The translations under genes were made by a program, and so were the position numbers. Below, one piece after another: positions 36,063 through 49,344 of a DNA stretch of 64,000 nucleotides; position 1 is the first letter of the stretch, and each line of letters opens with the position of its first letter. The notes below the pieces were generated by a model that had not been told where the DNA came from, did not search any database, and worked only from the letters and a program-made list of their open reading frames with translations. The DNA is taken from positions 1,658,940 through 1,722,939 of the forward strand of contig KL197712.1 in assembly GCA_000697665.1 (NCBI GenBank). Reading direction: 5' to 3'. The stretch comes from Jaapia argillacea MUCL 33604 (Eukaryota > Basidiomycota > Agaricomycetes > Jaapiales > Jaapiaceae).

Positions 36063-36338
36063 AGTTGGCGACGTTATTTTATGATGTAAGGTGAAACAAT
36101 TGTTGTTGTTTCTAGGACTCGTTTTGTATGGCGCGGGAATTCAATTTATCGTCGGAACAATGTTGGGAGACAGTCCCATGGACTGATCGACTTGCGTGGA
36201 ATACCTGTTGCAGGAGAAATTGGCTTACCCATGCATTATGAAAAAGCGATGAGATAATAAGTAAACAATTGCCTTGGAAGTACTGATGAAACAAGCAAAG
36301 AAGGCAAAGGGGAGTAAACTAGGGCAATGTCCTTCGAA

Positions 36339-39044
<2,706 letters not shown>

Positions 39045-40740
39045 GACTGGATAGATTCGGAGGGCGATTGTTGAGGTGAAGTGCGAGATCGATCTCTCTA
39101 ATAACCATGAACGATCTCGCAACGCGTTGCGGCCACACCCAATCCTGCAGGACATTAATCAACCATCTGTATCAATGCATCGCGAGGTTCTCGCCGCATC
39201 GTAGCGCGGGGTTCTTGATACCCTGAGGGTGAGCCTGTGAGGTCAGGACGTCTATTGCTGCTACTCAGCACCAAGCCTCGAGGAGAATTCCCGAGCATCT
39301 GGCGATGGGAAAGAGTATAAAGATAGGGCGTTAGTTGATGATTCGATTCAGATTAGTTCATATCCGGGGATGAACCAACGTGAACTTACCAAAGGCGATG
39401 GAAAACGTCCGTGTTCGAACGTTGCGACGAGTTCGCGGCAGCCTGACGTGCAAACGAAGGGACGGAACACAGCAGTTTTCACAAGGACTCGCAAAATACA
39501 TGCTGCCCCCCACCCCAAAGAGATAAGACGTTTCTCACTGCATTCTTGCTCGTCGTTGACTTCTCCCGTTTAAGAGGTGCAGATCAAGTCCAATAAACGT
39601 ACATAGAGTTCACGCGATGAGCAGAAGCCCTTCCACGTGGCGGGCTTCCCGTCATTTGTTCCACTTACACGGGCTGTCCGACAGGGAGCCTCATGCTTCA
39701 GAATTAGTACTCTGCAGTACGTCTCTGTCTCGTCGTGAGCCTCAACCGGCGGGTTCACGCCGTTGCGTTCCCCTCTTCGCATCTGTTTAATTTTTGCATG
39801 TGTGGTTTACTTGCCATGTACTGGGTGGGATAATCAATGCTCGGAGATGTTTCAGCCCAATGATTCATTTGATACTACCACGCATCGGATGTTCACGGGT
39901 GAGCTATACCAGAGAATGTAAGTCTGTTCGTCTTTCTTGTCGTAGCTTCCATACCTCATGGTTTGTTGGTTCTGACATTATCAAGACGGGATCGGAGGAT
40001 ACCGAGGTAAATCTCCCGAGGAAGAGTAGAACGGAGCGGAGAACGTACGATCTCTGCGACGGCCACAAACCACCGATGACCTCCAACCATACTTACGTGT
40101 TTCTCTCGACAAGCCGAGGAACATCTATGGAAGTGAGAAAGGTGGAGAATGCGGGCGTTAGCAGAGACTATCCCTTGTCTTTTGGGACGACGGAGGATAT
40201 GTTCCAGTTGGAATCGTATCGGAGGTCAAGGCCCATCAGATGCAGTCACCAGGACGAAATTGTCAGGATCAGCGAGTGAAAAATGTCTCGGACCACAAGC
40301 AAGCCCGAGACGAAATGACGCAAACAGTCAAAGGCCCAGGACTCTGGAGGGAGCTGAGCCTGCGGGCACTTATGGGTCAAGGAACAGGATGGCCAGATGG
40401 GTGCTTTTTGTCGATCTAATGGATAGCGGTAATATGGATGCGATTTTCAAAATAAAATGGAACAAAATGTCACTCACATGCCATCCACAACCTCTACCTC
40501 CAAGCGGCTTCGCCGAATGGCCTACACCTGTCCGATGTCTAGTTTCCGTTGTCCGGGGTGAAACTCGTCGTGATTGTGTAGCCGAGTGAGCAAATAGTTG
40601 GTACGGTATGTCGGAGTTGACATTGCATTAAGGGGTTGGAGTATTGTGGGGACCGAAGTGGGAGGAGGGCAAGGAGTCTGGTTATGGTTCTGTATCGGCA
40701 AATCATTTTTCATACTTCATCATAGGGCTGTAGTATCCAC
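39045..40740. other. Intergenic, no gene recognised
   Basis: Several open frames exist (for example 39794-40279, plus, 161 codons) but they show no domain, no family resemblance and no splice-supported extension. The left part should hold the promoter of the EF-1-alpha paralogue. Confidence 0.35.
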
Positions 40741-40839
40741 GGCCTGCTAGCTCAGTTGGTTAGAGCGTCGTGCTAATATGGCAGTGAGCATTCACTCCTG
40801 ATTACGCGAAGGTCCTGGGTTCGACCCCCATGTGGGCCA
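40741..40839 (+). tRNA. tRNA-Ile (anticodon AAT) with a 25-nt intron
   Basis: The D arm (gctcagttggttagagc), anticodon stem tcgtg/cgcga, T arm (ctgggttcgacc) and acceptor stem ggcctgc/gtgggcc are all present. The loop reads CTAATA, then intron 40779-40803 after position 37, then A. AAT is the anticodon of cytosolic tRNA-Ile. One T-stem pair is mismatched (C-T) and the acceptor contains two G-T pairs. Confidence 0.88.
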
Positions 40840-41137
40840 TTTATTACTTTTTGAACTCCACTACGTGGTATTTCATCCATGCAGCTTCGGCTTAAGTCAA
40901 ATGTCCTCGATTCGACCGTTCTCATTCTGCTGTTCACCAGAGCATCGAGGTTGGCTACACACATGCATGAACCCACAAGTCACCTTCCATAGCTAGGTTT
41001 CCCTTTTGCGTGGCTTGTCATATAATTTGCCAAAGTTCGAACCCTTCACCTCGCGTCACTGAAACGGAGAACAGGAAACCGAGCTGAAGTATAATCAAAA
41101 TGGACACAAGAAAGCACCCTCATGTATAGCTCCCCAT
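40840..41137. other. Intergenic between tRNA and DNAJC7-like gene
   Basis: A T-run (tttattactttttg) just after the tRNA at about 40840 fits a Pol III terminator only partly (longest run five T). The rest is the 3' flank of the DNAJC7-like gene. Confidence 0.35.
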
Positions 41138-43294
41138 TCAAAAACTGTAACCCCCCGGGTATCCTCGACTACTGCTACTACTGCTATGCGAATGGAACCC
41201 TCCCCCTCCAAACCCTCCACCTCCACCAAACCCGCCCTCACCAAATCCTCCTCCATATCCAGGAGGAGCCCCACCAAACGAGCCAAACCCACCCCCACTG
41301 TGGAATTGCGCGAACAATTCCGATATATCTACACCTCCCATACCGCCCATACCGGATGAATCCATCATACCGTCTTCATCTTCGCCCATGTCGTATCGTT
41401 CCCGTCGGCGTGCGTCTGAGAGGACGGAGTTGGCTTCGACTACCAGTTTGAATTTCTCTTCGTCTCCACCCTATAAGCGTGGTCAGGTTAACTTCAAGGA
41501 GGGGAGAGGAAGAAAGAACGCGTACCTTGTCTGGATGATGAATCAAACTTTCCCTCCGATAAGCCTTCTTAATTTCAATCTCCGTCGCCTCCCTCGAAAC
41601 CCCAAGGATCTTATAATAATCCTTCGTCTTACTCCTCTTCAACGCCGCCTCGGCCTTCTTCAACTCGTCCCTCAAGCTCCGAACATCACTATCACTGCCT
41701 TCCATGACAGCTTGTTCGATGGAAGACTTGAAATCAGCTACTGCTGCGTCGTAAGATTCGAGGTGGAGGTTGATGCGAGCTCGGGTGCGAAGTGCTTTGT
41801 AGGATGTCGGGAGAAGGAGGAGAGAGGTTTCGATCGAGGCGAGAGCGTCTTGATGTCGGTCGAGCTACAGTTTGGGTTATTAATATCGGGCCGATGAAAA
41901 TGGGACGGGTGGGTATACCTTGAGCAGAGTAGTCGCCTTGTTCGAGAGGAGGGTGGCCCGAATCTGACCTCCCTTACCCTCTTCCTCGTTTTCTCCAATC
42001 CGCTGGACGAGGTTGCGTCACTATCATCCTTACACTAACGTTCGACAATCCATACGTACCTCCAGTGCGTCGCCATACCTATCGACGGCTTCCTGCCATT
42101 TACCGATTTTGAATGCAGTGTTACCCTCTTCCTTCAATCTCTCGACGTCTTTTACTCTCTTACGGAGCTTTTGTGCAGGCACGTGTCCTGGGTCGAGACG
42201 AAGGGCGGATTGCAGATGCTGGAGTGATTGAGCGAGTTTTGCTGTTAGAAAGAGGACGAGGCCGCGTAATGTGAGGACGTCTGGCGAATTCGGAGCAAGA
42301 CGCATGGCATCACTGAATGAGCAAAGCAAGCCACGATTAGATTCAGTCACGCGACCAACGATGAGATCACCTACTTGGCAGCAATAGTCGCAGAGTCCCA
42401 GCTCCCCCTCGCAAGTTCCAACTCACACCTCCATAACCTCCACTCAACCGGAATCTCCCCACCCTCTCCCTCAATACCCTGCAAACACTTATCCAAAGCC
42501 AACCTAGCCAAACCCCACTCCTTTCTCTTCCTCGCTCCGTCAAAGTTCCTCAAATGAGCCTCCAATTCCATAACTTTCTCCTGGAGTTGGATCGCTGCCG
42601 TATTATTTGCTTCTAGCGCCAGGACGGAACGGATGGTAGACAACGCTGGTGATGGCGAGCCGAGCGCTAAATGACATCGAGCCAGGCGGATTAGGGTCTT
42701 GGCTGAGGGTTGGGATGATTGTAGGGATGCTGCGGATTGACAATCCGAGAGAGCGAGTTTGAAACGTTTGAGAGCCATATAGGCTGCAGCGCGGTTGGTG
42801 AGATAGGCTGGCTCTGAGGAATTTAAATCTACACCCAAGATCTGTCAGCATTCGTGAGGGTCGGTAGGACAATACGACTTACCAATGGCTTTGGTGTACA
42901 AGTCGATAGCATCTCCATAACGTTTAGCCTTGAATGCGACATTGCCCTGCTCCTTCGTCTTCTCGGCGGCTACGATTGGATCTTCATCCACAACAGGCTC
43001 AGGTGCAGGTGCCTTGCCATTGGTATACGGCGGAGGCGGAGAACTCTCCTGGGGACTAACAGGCGAGTCTGCGTCCTTCATGGGGGAATCGACAATGATA
43101 GGCTCTGCAAGCTTTCTGCAAAATCGATACCGTTACCAATTAGTGGGGCACGTGTAATGCAGAGAAGCAGTGTCGGATTTGGGATTGGACTTGGACTTTG
43201 GTTGGACTTACTGTGCAGCTGGAGTTGATGGTTTCTCAGCTTGAGATTGCGGAGACTGCTTCTTTTTCCCTTGCTTGGATTTCTTGTTGGCCAT
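41138..43294 (-). CDS. DNAJC7-type TPR and J-domain co-chaperone
   Basis: A co-chaperone with tetratricopeptide repeats that bind Hsp70/Hsp90 tails and a J domain that stimulates Hsp70 ATPase. The ATG at 43294 opens a Lys/Gln-rich start (MANKKSKQGKKKQSPQSQ) and an acidic, Pro-rich linker. TPR blocks follow: EKTKEQGNVAFKAKRYGDAI with DLYTKAI, AYLTNRAAAYMALKRFKLAL, AKTLIRLARCHLALGSPSPA, RLAPNSPDVLTLRGLVLFLT, RLKEEGNTAFKIGKWQEAVD and ATLLSNKATTLLKLDRHQDA. The J domain (KDYYKILGVSREATEIEIKK) keeps HPD in LIHHPDKGGDEEK and ends with RRERYDMG. The C terminus is Gly/Phe/Ser-rich. Introns are short. Family confidence is high. Confidence 0.88.
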
Positions 43295-46116
43295 TGTCGG
43301 CAGCGTTTGGCGTGTGCGTGATCAAACGAGGGAAAAAATGCGGATAAGGGGAATGGTTGGGTGGCGGTTGCTGATTGCTTCAAATAAAATAGTTCTCACA
43401 CTCAGTAAATTGTTACCACAGTCTTCGCCGTTTCCAAGTCCGCTGATCTGACTGAAAGCATGCGACTGTTCACTTACCACTTAGACCCCGACGACGTCGA
43501 CACCACACCCCACCTGAATCTCATCGAACTCGATACCAATACCATTCTCAATCTTATTAATCTGCACCAAAATGCTCGCAGTTTGTGAGTTGCATCAGTC
43601 AGGCTCCTCCAAATTTAGAATATAGCCTTTCAGCGGATACTGATCTCATTCTGACACTGCACAAGGGACCGCCACAAAAAGGTCTAAACACAGCCTACCG
43701 TGCTTCACTCTGATCTGAGGCCGCGCACATAGAGGCATACGTACCTCGTGCGTGCCGAATAACATCGCGTCGCGCCGTCTGGTTGCCCTTGGATAACCTC
43801 GCCGGTAAGGGCTTACCTTACTCCCACCTCCCTTTACATATTTACATCGCTGTCCAGAAGGGTCCGTAGAAGTTTCCTCCTTTACCACATACGCTTTCTC
43901 CCTGGATTCATCTGGAACGGAATCCTGAAAGATGTTAAACCAGCGACCCTCTCTAGACCTGCTTACGCGCAGTCGTCGGGAGTGACGCCATTGGATTACA
44001 CTGTAAGTTGTCCGCGGGGATCCTGAATAGCTAAGCGCTGATGTATATATTCCACCCCGTGTGGTCTGCCGTCATCCCTGAAGGCTGGACACATTCTTGA
44101 TCAGCCTCCCTATACGTACGGCGAATGATTTGGGGATTATGAGCGTTTTGGTGTGGTCTGGGCGTCCGCTCCAATCCATTGCTGTCAACCTTTCTCAAGC
44201 CCGCTAGCCAATTTGGATATTTCAGTGCGTCCCTGCTCCAGATACGCAGTCACGATACGTTCTCTGACCCCCTTTTCGCAACAGAGTGTTCGAGCCGCCC
44301 CTGAGCCACCCCACCGCACGTTTGCATCACCGATCTTATTTCGCATGCCTGCTGTGTATTCCGATTACACAGCCGCTATCCATTCCGCCTCAGATTTGAT
44401 GCCCTGAGTGACAATCGCTTCGTTAGCCTATCATATGTGACGGGAAATATCTGTGACTGCAGGGCTGCAGCGCTCGTCGACTTTTCGCCGCCCTCTCCAC
44501 CGAGTTCTCTCCACCTGTAGTCGAGGGCAAGAACAATGAACCGATCGCGTACTTATCCGTAGAAAACACCGTACGGTTGCGCGCGGCTGTTTTCTTCAGG
44601 TGCGCAATATCGTCCATTTGATGAACCGTTCGTCCCTGATGTCAGAACGGGGTAGTTTTTTTTATCAATTGCCAGGGCAATATTCAGTAGATGCGATATA
44701 AATATGACCCGAGGAGCCCCGGATTTGACTCGATAGCGGTCGTTCCTTATTCTACAATGCCCACCACGCCTACCCCAGTTTTACTCTGCCATTGGTGGGT
44801 CTAATTATAAGTATTTCAGAAGCACCGCGAACCCCTTTGGGCAAAGGTCTGTTAAGGTTGTCAACCAGATCCGCGACGCTAACCATCATTTACATTCCAG
44901 TCGTAATTTCATTTCCATCCCCCATCCTCCCTGTTTGGCATCTAATCACCGACGATGATCTCGGCCACCCCCAATACTCGAACACCCCTTTGCCTCGTGC
45001 TGGGCAGTGGAGTTGAAATCGTTAAAAGTCAGGAAGATTGAATTGCGGAGTCCGGTGATCTAACGCCACCAGGCCTCAGCGCAAACGAGGCGAAGCGCTT
45101 TCGCCACCATCGCCAATTATTCGGTACCTGTCGTAGATTTGCTCGATTCAATCTGCCACCCCGGCACCCAAAGTGGTCCAACCAAGCATTATCCGACGAA
45201 GTAGCTCACACATGCTGCAACGTGCACAATTCCTGTAAGTGCATGTCACTTCCATGCCCGACACAGCCTGTAACCCCATTTCGGCACAGCGAATTCCAAC
45301 TTAAGGTTATCATCGCGGGCTATATCTTGTTCACCGGCACTTAAACGCTCGTCTCCCGGTTACTTACTTCAGCAACGCTTTTTCGACGTCCTTGATTTCA
45401 CATTACTGCCGCCGAAGGGTTTCCCCGAAACGCATCGTCATCCGCGCCCAGCAAAAAAAAAAATGAATCGCCGACGAGTACGTTGGAGCTTATTCTATGG
45501 AGTTCGCGCACGGCAAACAAGTTCTGGTGCGCACGTTGTTTATCCTCTTTGGCTACTTCGGCTTTCACCCTCACCGGTATTTCACCAAACCGAGAGTATA
45601 CTTTGGGTCTAATATAATATTTGGTTGCAGTGCGACAGAGTGCGACCTATTGGACTGGGAAAACAAAGGTGGCGTTCCAGAAGGGCAGAGTCTTGGCGTT
45701 GCTATATTGGGATGTTCATTGGTTGGTGCCGAACACTGCAGACACAGCCCCATAGGTTTTAGACGCTGGGACTAACCTTCTAAGGTTTGTACCAGTCAAA
45801 GTATCCTACGTACCGGTAACTCTCACACACGCTACAGATTCTCGTATGGGCACCCCCTCTGATTTCAATAAGAAGGGGGCCGTCTTTAAGAGTCATCCCA
45901 ACATCAGCATCACTATCGTCATTCAATTTTCCAGAACACCCACCTCTACCTCTGATTCCCCTTCTTGTAGTCGCTGCGACCAGGCAATTTACCACTCTGC
46001 TGCTCATCACTGAGTGGGAAGCATCAACTCTAACCGCCACGCTATTTTCCGAAGGGGATCAAGGCTTCGTAGATTGCTACTCCACCACACCCCTACATAT
46101 CCTTTGGTCAGACAAG
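43295..46116. other. Long intergenic region with gene fragments only
   Basis: About 2.8 kb without a gene I can support. A plausible broken exon at 43460-43584 is listed separately. A TATA-like tataaata at about 44699 is followed at 44758 by an ATG (MPTTPTPVLLCHW), but I could not extend it into a gene. A poly-A run lies near 45453 next to ATGAATCGCC. These may be remnants or upstream exons of the kinase. Confidence 0.35.
43460..43720 (+). pseudogene. Possible broken small gene
   Basis: The ATG at 43460 opens a protein-like frame (MRLFTYHLDPDDVDTTPHLN, then LIELDTNTILNLINLHQNAR) up to a good donor (gtgagt at about 43585). An acceptor follows at about 43635, and the next frame reads DTDLILTLHKGPPQKGLNTA. 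The two parts join out of frame, so this is either a broken gene or a mis-called junction. No family recognised. Confidence 0.3.
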
Positions 46117-47355
46117 ATGAAGGGTTTCTCCGCGGGTTTTGATTCTACAGTTTCTCGCCACTGGGCTTCGTTGCGGGACAGTAAGTCGTCTTTGGGTTAC
46201 AGTAGTATTCTACCCACTGAAAAGTCTAGCCAAACACCAGCTTGTTGTTACGGGAGACAACCCCTGTGCTAATGGGGGATCCTCCGACATTTACCAAGGC
46301 CAGCTCATCCCCGCGTCCACTAAATCGGAGGCGATTAAAACAGTAAGTGGTCGGTTCCGACGTAGAGAACTCAAATGACATGGTTCCGCTTGTAGGTGTG
46401 TGTCAAGATACCACGGGGATTGCCCAACCAGAACTATGCAGGGGCTCACCGAGTAAAGAAATACATACCCTCCCCCATCGTTCTCATCCAGAATATTTCT
46501 GTTAGGAAATCAAGATTCTACGAAACGTCAATCATACCAATATTGTGGATTTTATGGGAGTATCGATGAGCGGAGCCCGACCTTCCATCGTTCTGGTATG
46601 GTACGGGAACGGGGACGCCCTTTCCTTCCTGTATCGTAACCCGCAGCACTCGCGACGTTCTCTTGTGAGTCGCTTCGTAAACCGTTGGTAATAATTAATG
46701 TGAGACTCACAATGTTGTTGCTCCAGATCATCGATGTTCTCCGGGGTTTGAAGTACTTACATATGTTCGATCCGCCGATCGCACATGGAGATCTCAAAGG
46801 AGTACGAAAACCTACCTTCAACATTGCACCAGTTTTCTGACAGACTTTCTTAGCGGAACATCCTCATCAGTGATGATCTCCGAGCTGTGATTTCCGATTT
46901 TGGGGCGTCTCGAATGTTGGATGGATCCGACTTCGCCACTACTGCGATGGGATCTGCGAGATGGCTCGGACCCGAGTTTTTCTCTGTCTTTGTCAGTGGC
47001 GAGGTGGAAAGTGTTCACGATGAAGCCCCCACTCTCCAGTCCGATATCTGGGCCTTTGCGTGCGTCGTTGGGGAGGTACGCCAGCTCTCCTTCTCAGCAT
47101 ACATATTCTATCACCCAATCTACTTGTTCCTAGCTTATTACGGGCGAGCCCCCATTCGTCACCAAGCCCCACAACGCTCAGGTTGTGCCGCTGATTGTCC
47201 GTGGGGTGCCTCCATACCAGCGCAGCCGCCTCTTGAACTCGCAGATACCCGAAGGCATGGAGTACAGTGAAAGAATTTGGAAAGCTCTCGAGTCATGCTG
47301 GAACACTGATCCGGCGATGAGACCAACTGTCGGAGACTTGGAGGCGCTGTTGTAA
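46117..47355 (+). CDS. TKL-like protein kinase
   Basis: A small serine/threonine or dual-specificity kinase of the tyrosine-kinase-like group expanded in Agaricomycetes. Exons all join in frame: GGSSDIYQG (Gly loop), AIKTVCVKIPRG (the Lys probably in CVK), EIKILRNVNHTNIVDFMGVS, SIVLVWYGNGDALSFLY, LRGLKYLHMFDPPIAHGDLK with GRNILIS (catalytic Asp, Lys, Asn; HGD replaces HRD), AVISDFGASRML (DFG), GSARWLGPEFF (in place of APE), SDIWAFACVVGEILTGEPPF (the IL is a splice join, approximate) and a final exon WNTDPAMRPTVGDLEALL. The start at 46117 gives only about 25 residues before the kinase core, so an upstream part may be missing. Confidence 0.75.
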
Positions 47356-47667
47356 ATGATTGGGCTACGGTTTGAACCCTGAATTTGGTATCCCACTCGG
47401 AGGCGGAGCTCTGTAACACGTATATATGGACGATGTGCGTTCTACTTGTAAATTACTGATCAATATGCATGATCTGGGGATAGGAAAACTACGGGATATG
47501 CGGTATGGTGGTTCGCGAGTAATGATTACAGTATAGAAGGACTAGAGCCACGAGGGCTCAGGGAGACTAGATGGACACGTAAGTACGTACAGAGATGCCC
47601 AAAAGTAAGCAGCAGGATAGATCGATTATGCGGACACATACCTAACAAACGAGAGAAATAGAAGAGT
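47356..47667. other. Intergenic between kinase and X2
   Basis: Contains the 3' ends of two convergent genes. Nothing else supported. Confidence 0.35.
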
Positions 47668-48896
47668 CTAAACAGCCGCGACCTGCGGGCTAGGCGGAGG
47701 ACTGTATGTCGATGTATCAAGAACAGCGAATCGGTTGTTGATATTCGCACCCGGCTGTGAGTTAGAATTCTGCAAAGGGGCGCATACGGATCCACGTCTC
47801 GACGCAGCAAGGTCCACGATTCTGGGTGATGGCTCTGTTCGGGTAGGATGAGATCCCGAAACGAATTTAGGGGTAAAATGGGTCCCATTGGTTTTCGTGG
47901 TCGTGGTGGAGTTTCTCGAGATACTTGACATTATTGATGCCACCGACAATCTTGATCGACCAGCGGACCTCCTGAGGACCTTCATGATCGTTGTCAGTGG
48001 TGCTGGTGAATTATATAAGTTTTTCACTTGCCAAAGGAGCATTGGGTTTTCGGGCGGGGTCCGCGATTATGTATCCATCTGCCACACCTTGTTTGAACTA
48101 ACCAACCGGATCCGCATGCAGTTAAAAAGATCGGAAGTCTGAGAAAAGTGATTCAGATGACTTGCATTTTCCTTTTTCCGCTCTCTAAGGTGTCTCTGTG
48201 TTTCTGTCAGTGGGAGGCTTGAAACGTGGAATGATGGGAACCTACGAAGAATTCATCTCTCATTTCCAATTTCAGCCTCCTGGGAGTATCCACCATATAT
48301 TTATTCAATTGCTCCTCAGCGTACCCACGCGCTTTCTGCAGCAGACCAGCGTCCACTGCGTAATGAGTAAGGGGATCTCCGATTTCGTCGCCAGGTGATT
48401 CCCATCGACCACTACCCCAGTAATTGGCTGGAGGAGTGTACTCCAAGGCAAGCACCCACTGCTGGGAGGAACCTCGCCACTCTGGAAGAGTGTGGATATG
48501 GCGGTCTTCGTTGGGGCTTTGACGGTGCAAGGCACGCGAATTGACGGCCATAAGGAAGTGCTTGTATAGCCTCGGTAACGAACGATACTCTGAGGTGTTT
48601 TGGAACGTTGCCATGTACCAGATCGGCGGATGCCATCCACCAATGAGATTATCTTTCGGCCTCGTCTTGACAATGATCGCAGGACGCGCCTTATTCAAAT
48701 GAGGGTAGCTCTCGTAGTCATCTTGAGTCTTTTGAGAGAACGCTGTCTTCATAGTTTGGTCGCCCTTGAAAAGTTCGAGGATGGGGAGCGCAATAGAGCC
48801 GCGAACGACATATATGTCACCGAAGTCAATTGGTTGTGACGATGGTATTAATCGGGAGGCTTGGGAATCGGGAAAAAAGTGCTTGCAAAGGGGCAT
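47668..48896 (-). CDS. X2: paralogue of X1
   Basis: The ATG at 48896 (MPLCKHFFPDSQASRLI) opens an exon of about 216 codons. It carries the X-family landmarks FGDIYVVRGSIALPILELF, KARPAIIV, GWHPPIWYMATFQ, RGSSQQWVLALEYTPP and KLEMRDEFF. The intron starts near 48245. I could read small exons (KHRDTLESGKRKMQ, then TSDLFNCMRIR), then a Ser/Thr-rich last exon ending at 47668 (SVASIMSSISRNSTTTTKTN ... STYSPPPSPQ). Only exon 1 and the tail frame are clear; the junctions between are guesses. A shorter protein ending near 48000 is possible. Like X1, it is divergent from the first member of an adjacent Y array (B1, 448 bp away). No known domain recognised. Confidence 0.55.
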
Positions 48897-49344
48897 CTTC
48901 CTGTCGGATAGATGGTGAGTATATCGCAGGCTTACTGTGAAGGATTGGTGCTGAGGGCGGGCGCCAGTAGTGCAGACGGATTTAAACTAGAACTAGAGGA
49001 TCGAGGTCACCAATTACTTGTCACAAATCGCTGCACAAGAGAGCACAAGTGCAGATCGCGAAGGAAACAAAAGAGGTCCTCCAGCTTGTGAATCGGCTGT
49101 GATGCATATGTTCATGACGGGTTGTAGAACTTGGGTGGCGCCCAAACGTTGTTTCCGCGAACGCAGTCGCATTGTGACAAAAGAGAACACGGACCCACAA
49201 ACCTGCACTGCCGAAGGAAATCGTTGTTCCTCCTTCTAATTGTTGGCAACACCCATCATGATACCACTTTTGTTTACATGGCAGAGACTGCAGACTGCAA
49301 ATACTCCGTAGGCCGCTGATTTCCCTTTCACACCACCACTCGCT
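48897..49344. promoter_or_regulatory. Intergenic region between divergent X2 and Y gene B1
   Basis: These 448 bp must hold both promoters. The part nearest B1 (from about 49280: gccgctgatttccctttcacaccacc) recurs just before B2, B3 and B4, and is the conserved leader of array B. Confidence 0.5.

Noticed and set aside
39794-40279. 161-codon plus-strand ORF
   Set aside because: No recognisable domain, no splice extension and no paralogue in the window; not enough to call a gene.
41138-41389. Gly-rich tail of the DNAJC7-like gene as a separate glycine-rich protein
   Set aside because: It continues in frame from the J domain (RRERYDMGEDEDGM), as in many J proteins.
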